In this document: piece by piece, positions 62,301 to 64,000 of the stretch
How the letters are laid out: each line of letters opens with the position of its first letter
Position numbering within the stretch: the first letter of the stretch is position 1
Source: Ifrita kowaldi
Taxonomy: Eukaryota > Chordata > Aves > Passeriformes > Cinclosomatidae
Direction: 5' to 3'
Length of the DNA stretch: 64,000 bases
Assembly: GCA_013398055.1 (NCBI GenBank)
Contig: VZRS01002622.1
Coordinates: 192,909-256,908, forward strand
Notes under the pieces: generated by a model
Databases searched by the model: none
Told to the model about the DNA's origin: nothing
The model's input: the letters and a program-made list of their open reading frames with translations, nothing else
Program-made: the position numbers and the translations under genes

Positions 62301-62611
62301 GCAGGCCTAACGAAGCAGCGTTTCGGGGGCAGTCAACAGGAGGATGTGTGCACGTGTGGTGGGAACAACCACTACAAACACAGAGCACTGACCTCTGTCT
62401 CACTCTGTCGCTGTCTGTCTTGCTGCAGAACGCGGGTCTGTACACAGTGACCTCCACACCCCTCAACTGTGGCCCCCAGCTCCGGGTGCTGCTCCAGCGC
62501 CCAGCAAACGAGAAGCTTCTCCTGCTGCTCCCGGTTGGTTATCCCAAGAAAGATGCCACTGTGCCTGCACTGACCCGCAAGCCGCTGGAAGACATCATGG
62601 TGGTCATGTGA
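50204..62611 (+). CDS. IYD: Iodotyrosine deiodinase, complete five-exon gene
   Basis: IYD removes iodide from mono- and diiodotyrosine left over from thyroglobulin breakdown, using FMN and reducing equivalents, so that iodide is recycled for thyroid hormone synthesis. It is a membrane-anchored homodimer of the nitroreductase fold. Joining 50204-50384, 56943-57137, 59163-59322, 60532-60688 and 62429-62611 gives 876 nt, that is 291 residues plus TGA; human IYD is 289. Residues about 7-23 are a hydrophobic anchor and about 24-75 an acidic linker. The catalytic domain follows, with the FMN-phosphate motif RRSVR at 102-106, PSGAHTEPW at 129-137 and TPLNCGP from 241. Residues matching human lid and substrate contacts Glu157, Tyr161 and Lys182 are E159, Y163 and K184. 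T241 matches Thr239 near flavin N5. Introns are 6558, 2025, 1209 and 1740 bp. No frameshift or internal stop was seen, so the gene appears functional. Confidence 0.96.
50607..50655 (+). repeat. Poly(A) plus AT microsatellite
   Basis: A 15-A run is followed by an (AT)n-like tract with occasional C and G. It lies in IYD intron 1, about 220 bp after exon 1. It is likely length-variable between individuals. Confidence 0.9.
51223..51239 (+). repeat. T17 homopolymer
   Basis: Seventeen T in IYD intron 1, followed by a further pyrimidine-rich stretch ending in ctcaag. It could act as a decoy 3' splice site but no exon follows. Confidence 0.9.
53960..54350 (-). mobile_element. Ancient CR1 3' region in IYD intron 1
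   Basis: Read on the + strand, cagattacctctcagctttc (54019) then ctaggttttctctttatac and gtattccagttgaggtgatt (54110-54128) follow the order of antisense old-CR1 text ('...cctctcagccttcc...', '...agtattccagatgaggtc...'). Identity is moderate, typical of a copy older than the bird radiation. The ends are approximate. Confidence 0.57.
54545..54740 (+). mobile_element. Ancient CR1 reverse-transcriptase scrap in IYD intron 1
   Basis: The frame from 54569 reads GVSQGSVAGPIVNI, matching the CR1 motif 'GVPQGSVLGPVLFN'. Sequence after it decays quickly. It lies only about 200 bp from the minus-strand relic at 53960-54350, in the opposite orientation, so the two are separate insertions or an inversion. 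Confidence 0.52.
55555..55576 (+). repeat. C10A12 homopolymer pair
   Basis: Ten C are followed by twelve A in IYD intron 1. The exact length may be a sequencing or assembly artefact. Confidence 0.9.
56943..57137 (+). CDS. IYD: IYD coding exon 2: linker end and start of FMN domain
   Basis: The exon follows a ttttcttgcag acceptor and completes codon 61 (E). It encodes residues 62-125 plus the first base of codon 126. It carries the acidic linker end (GDEEWQ), the first helix of the nitroreductase fold (MIKRSQMFYELLNKR) and the RRSVR motif at 102-106 that binds the FMN phosphate. It ends in VIDNVIRTAG. The donor is gtgggt at 57138, phase 1. Confidence 0.95.
59163..59322 (+). CDS. IYD: IYD coding exon 3: FMN loop and substrate lid
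   Basis: The exon completes codon 126 (G) and encodes residues 127-178 plus two bases of codon 179. It holds the glycine-containing loop PSGAHTEPW (129-137), the strand TFVVVQDPD and the charged helix EEEEEINYKKRMGDRW. That helix supplies the lid residues E159 and Y163 that close over iodotyrosine. The acceptor tatgaag is less pyrimidine-rich at its very end than the others but is preceded by a long T-rich stretch. The donor is gtatga, phase 2. Confidence 0.95.
60532..60688 (+). CDS. IYD: IYD coding exon 4: lid lysine and dimer core
   Basis: The exon follows atcttttgcag and completes codon 179 (R). It encodes residues 180-231, starting TNWIKEYLDTAP. K184 corresponds to the human lid lysine 182. 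The stretch NEISVSIACGILLAALQ is the long conserved helix of the core. The loop between the two (VYGRLPNGKKKTHYY) differs most from the human sequence. The donor is gtaggt at 60689, phase 0. Confidence 0.95.
61078..61163 (+). repeat. 43-bp tandem duplication in IYD intron 4
   Basis: Two copies of a 43-bp unit starting acagcttgacacc (61078 and 61121) differ by one base (caaat against cgaat). Each ends in an A run after tacaatgctg. Near identity means the duplication is recent. Confidence 0.92.
62000..62095 (-). mobile_element. CR1 3' end in IYD intron 4
   Basis: On the + strand atcacagaatcatggaatag then tttggtttggaatgg, ggtcatctagtccaaccccc. This is the antisense of the CR1 terminal segment with its ATTCTATG-type repeats at the 3' end (62000). 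The upstream limit is unclear; the match fades after about 62075. It lies 330 bp from coding exon 5, leaving the acceptor untouched. Confidence 0.75.
62429..62611 (+). CDS. IYD: IYD coding exon 5: C-terminus and stop
   Basis: The exon follows cttgctgcag and encodes residues 232-291, then TGA at 62609-62611. NAGLYTVTSTPLNCGP contains T241, matching the human threonine that hydrogen-bonds flavin N5. The rest is the family C-terminal arm (LLLLLPVGYPKKDATVP, then KPLEDIMVVM), which in the known structures wraps the partner subunit. The length matches the human last coding exon to within a residue or so. Confidence 0.95.
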   Translation, partial: NAGLYTVTSTPLNCGPQLRVLLQRPANEKLLLLLPVGYPKKDATVPALTRKPLEDIMVVM

Positions 62612-63000
62612 GCCCAATGCCTGGAGGAAGGAGTGCGTCCCTGCTGACAGCTGAAGTTGTTGCTGCTGTCTCTGTGCATCGTCCCCCTATGTCACTGTTG
62701 CTCTGGCTGTTTACCCTCTATTTCTTTTAGTGCTAGTAATCTACTAACAGCAGTGAGCAGTCAAGCACTGTGCCTTTGACAGCTGCTGTTACCTGTCTGA
62801 CCAGGGCATTGTTCCAGGGGATATGTACAATGGCATTTAAATGACCTTCCTCACTTGATTTTTCTCATGCATTGTGGGGACAAATCTCTCCTTGAACTGG
62901 AATATGTATTTTCTTTTTACTTTTGTGATTGTCATTACACAGTTATTTTAACTTAAGAATTTTAATGAAGGTTGTATTAAAAGCTACAAAGAGGTCAAAC
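62612..63000 (+). other. Probable IYD 3' UTR
   Basis: This is the sequence from the stop codon to just past the poly(A) signal at 62976. It is free of recognisable repeats. The end is inferred from the signal, not seen directly; a longer 3' UTR is possible. Confidence 0.55.
62976..62981 (+). terminator. ATTAAA poly(A) signal of IYD
   Basis: ATTAAA, the commonest variant of AATAAA, lies 365 bp after the stop. A GT-rich stretch (cagtgtgtgctgttt, about 63020-63035) follows at the usual distance for a downstream element. It is the first good candidate after the stop. Confidence 0.6.
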
Positions 63001-63429
63001 TCAGCTGTCCTATCTTGGTCAGTGTGTGCTGTTTAAATGCCCCTTCCCCTTCACTGTGTTCAGCTATGTGTAGAAAGATGCTATTTTCCTCTTACCTGGT
63101 AGGATTTCTCTACTTGATTGATCTCAAAAACTTTCTCTATACCAGGCTTTCTTAAACTATTGTGGCTACGAGTGTCTTAGGTTGGGGGAAATTTAGTAGG
63201 AACAAGGCATACAAGTAATTGTTAGCATTTATTTATACACGTTCCAGGCGCAATTAGATGATGTGGTAGCTGTGAATCACATCCCTGGTACTTGCTGCTT
63301 CCACTGGAAGCAGCCCAGAGGGAACTGCTATTCTGGTTATCCTGTTTACCTGCAACTATACCAGTTTAACACCCTTAAGTTGAAACTGCTTTAGAGACCT
63401 TGACACGTGAGAGGTGCTTTCATGTCAGC

Positions 63430-63560
63430 CCAGACCAGGGATTTGGGAGCGGCGCTGGAAGGGCTGGCGCTGCCGATGCCCGCGCGGGCAGAGCCCCCTC
63501 GTGGGGCCGCGGGTCCCGCCGGCTCCGCCGGCAGCGAAAGGGGAAACGCTGAGAGAGAGA
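63430..63560. promoter_or_regulatory. CpG-rich block
   Basis: About 130 bp contain many CpG dinucleotides (ggcgctgg, gcccgcgcgggc, ggccgcgggtcccgccgg), while the rest of the window is CpG-poor. It could be the edge of a CpG island or promoter hidden by the gap, or a GC-rich repeat next to the CR1 copy. No first exon is recognisable. Confidence 0.4.
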
Positions 63561-63664
63561 GAGACGCGTCCTTCCTGCAGGTCGCTCTGTTCTGGGGAGC
63601 ACTTTCCCACCCTGACCTCTGCTGCATCGAACGTCAGGCACGTTCAGCCAAACTGGCTTCAGCC

Positions 63665-63827
63665 GTCCTTGAGGGATGAGAGGCTGGAGAGCAGTGCCAC
63701 GGAAAGGGACCTGGGGCTCCTGGTCCCTGGCAAGCTGAACATGAGCCAGCAGTGTCCTGGCAGCCAGGAGGGCCAAGCGTGTCCTGGGGGGCATCAGGCA
63801 CAGCATCCTCAGCTGGGCAAGGGAGGG
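63665..63827 (+). mobile_element. CR1 ORF2 fragment running into the assembly gap
   Basis: ggaaagggacctggggctcc then ctgaacatgagccagcagtg (63738) matches the CR1 segment encoding 'ERDLGLLV..KLNMSQQC'. It continues through ggagggccaagcgtgtcctg. It is GC-rich and fairly well preserved. The 3' end is lost in the N gap. Confidence 0.7.
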
Positions 63828-64000
63828 NNNNNNNNNNNNNNNNNNNNNNNNNNNNNNNNNNNNNNNNNNNNNNNNNNNNNNNNNNNNNNNNNNNNNNNNN
63901 NNNNNNNNNNNNNNNNNNNNNNNNNNNNNNNNNNNNNNNNNNNNNNNNNNNNNNNNNNNNNNNNNNNNNNNNNNNNNNNNNNNNNNNNNNNNNNNNNNNN
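63828..64000. other. Assembly gap (N)
   Basis: Unknown bases to the window end, starting inside a GC-rich CR1 copy. Confidence 1.

Larger units (their letters stand above)
57138..62428 (+). other. IYD introns 2-4
   Basis: Intron 2 is 57138-59162, intron 3 is 59323-60531 and intron 4 is 60689-62428. Introns 2 and 3 show no recognisable repeat or gene. Intron 4 holds the 43-bp tandem duplication at 61078 and a minus-strand CR1 tail at 62000. Confidence 0.85.

Noticed and set aside
1..63827. CRISPR array, operon, phage or other prokaryotic system
   Set aside because: Spliced genes, CR1 and LTR elements show vertebrate nuclear DNA; no regularly spaced repeats exist.

Overview
The window looks like about 63.8 kb of bird nuclear DNA; positions 63828-64000 are an N gap. 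Four things point to a bird. Interspersed repeats are dominated by CR1 (chicken-repeat-1) LINE fragments, including a well-preserved CR1 3' tail at 15119-15293. There is an ERVL-type LTR retroelement remnant whose U3 starts with the TGTCCTGG seen in avian LTRs. The one gene has small introns. There are no Alu- or L1-like sequences. I cannot fix the order or species.

The only protein-coding gene I can support is IYD (iodotyrosine deiodinase), complete on the + strand from the ATG at 50204 to the TGA at 62611. It has five coding exons: 50204-50384, 56943-57137, 59163-59322, 60532-60688 and 62429-62611. All junctions are GT/AG, the phases agree, and the spliced product is 291 residues. It reads as an N-terminal membrane anchor, a linker and a nitroreductase-fold FMN domain with the substrate-lid residues intact. 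A TATA-like box lies about 230 bp upstream, a 14-codon upstream ORF lies just before the start, and an ATTAAA poly(A) signal lies about 370 bp after the stop.

The 49 kb upstream is gene-free as far as I can read it. It holds many decayed CR1 pieces. The densest cluster is 15.1-19.2 kb, where endonuclease, reverse-transcriptase and 3' segments follow one another in + orientation. A minus-strand CR1 reverse-transcriptase fragment lies at 36.5-37.1 kb. An ERVL remnant (45791-46550) has pol sequence directly between a 5' piece and a 3' piece of LTR. A 205-bp element with terminal inverted repeats lies at 46856-47060. There is a 63-bp foldback repeat pair (32429-32491 / 32798-32860) and two perfect short hairpins (13517-13557, 33442-33474).

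Introns of IYD carry further CR1 pieces, homopolymer and AT microsatellites, and a 43-bp tandem duplication. After the gene comes a CpG-rich block (63430-63560) and a CR1 fragment that runs into the gap. I found no bacterial-type system, CRISPR array, tRNA or rRNA, and no second gene. The human neighbours of IYD (PPP1R14C upstream, PLEKHG1 downstream) were not recognised here. All repeat calls rest on recognising family sequence by eye, without a database search.
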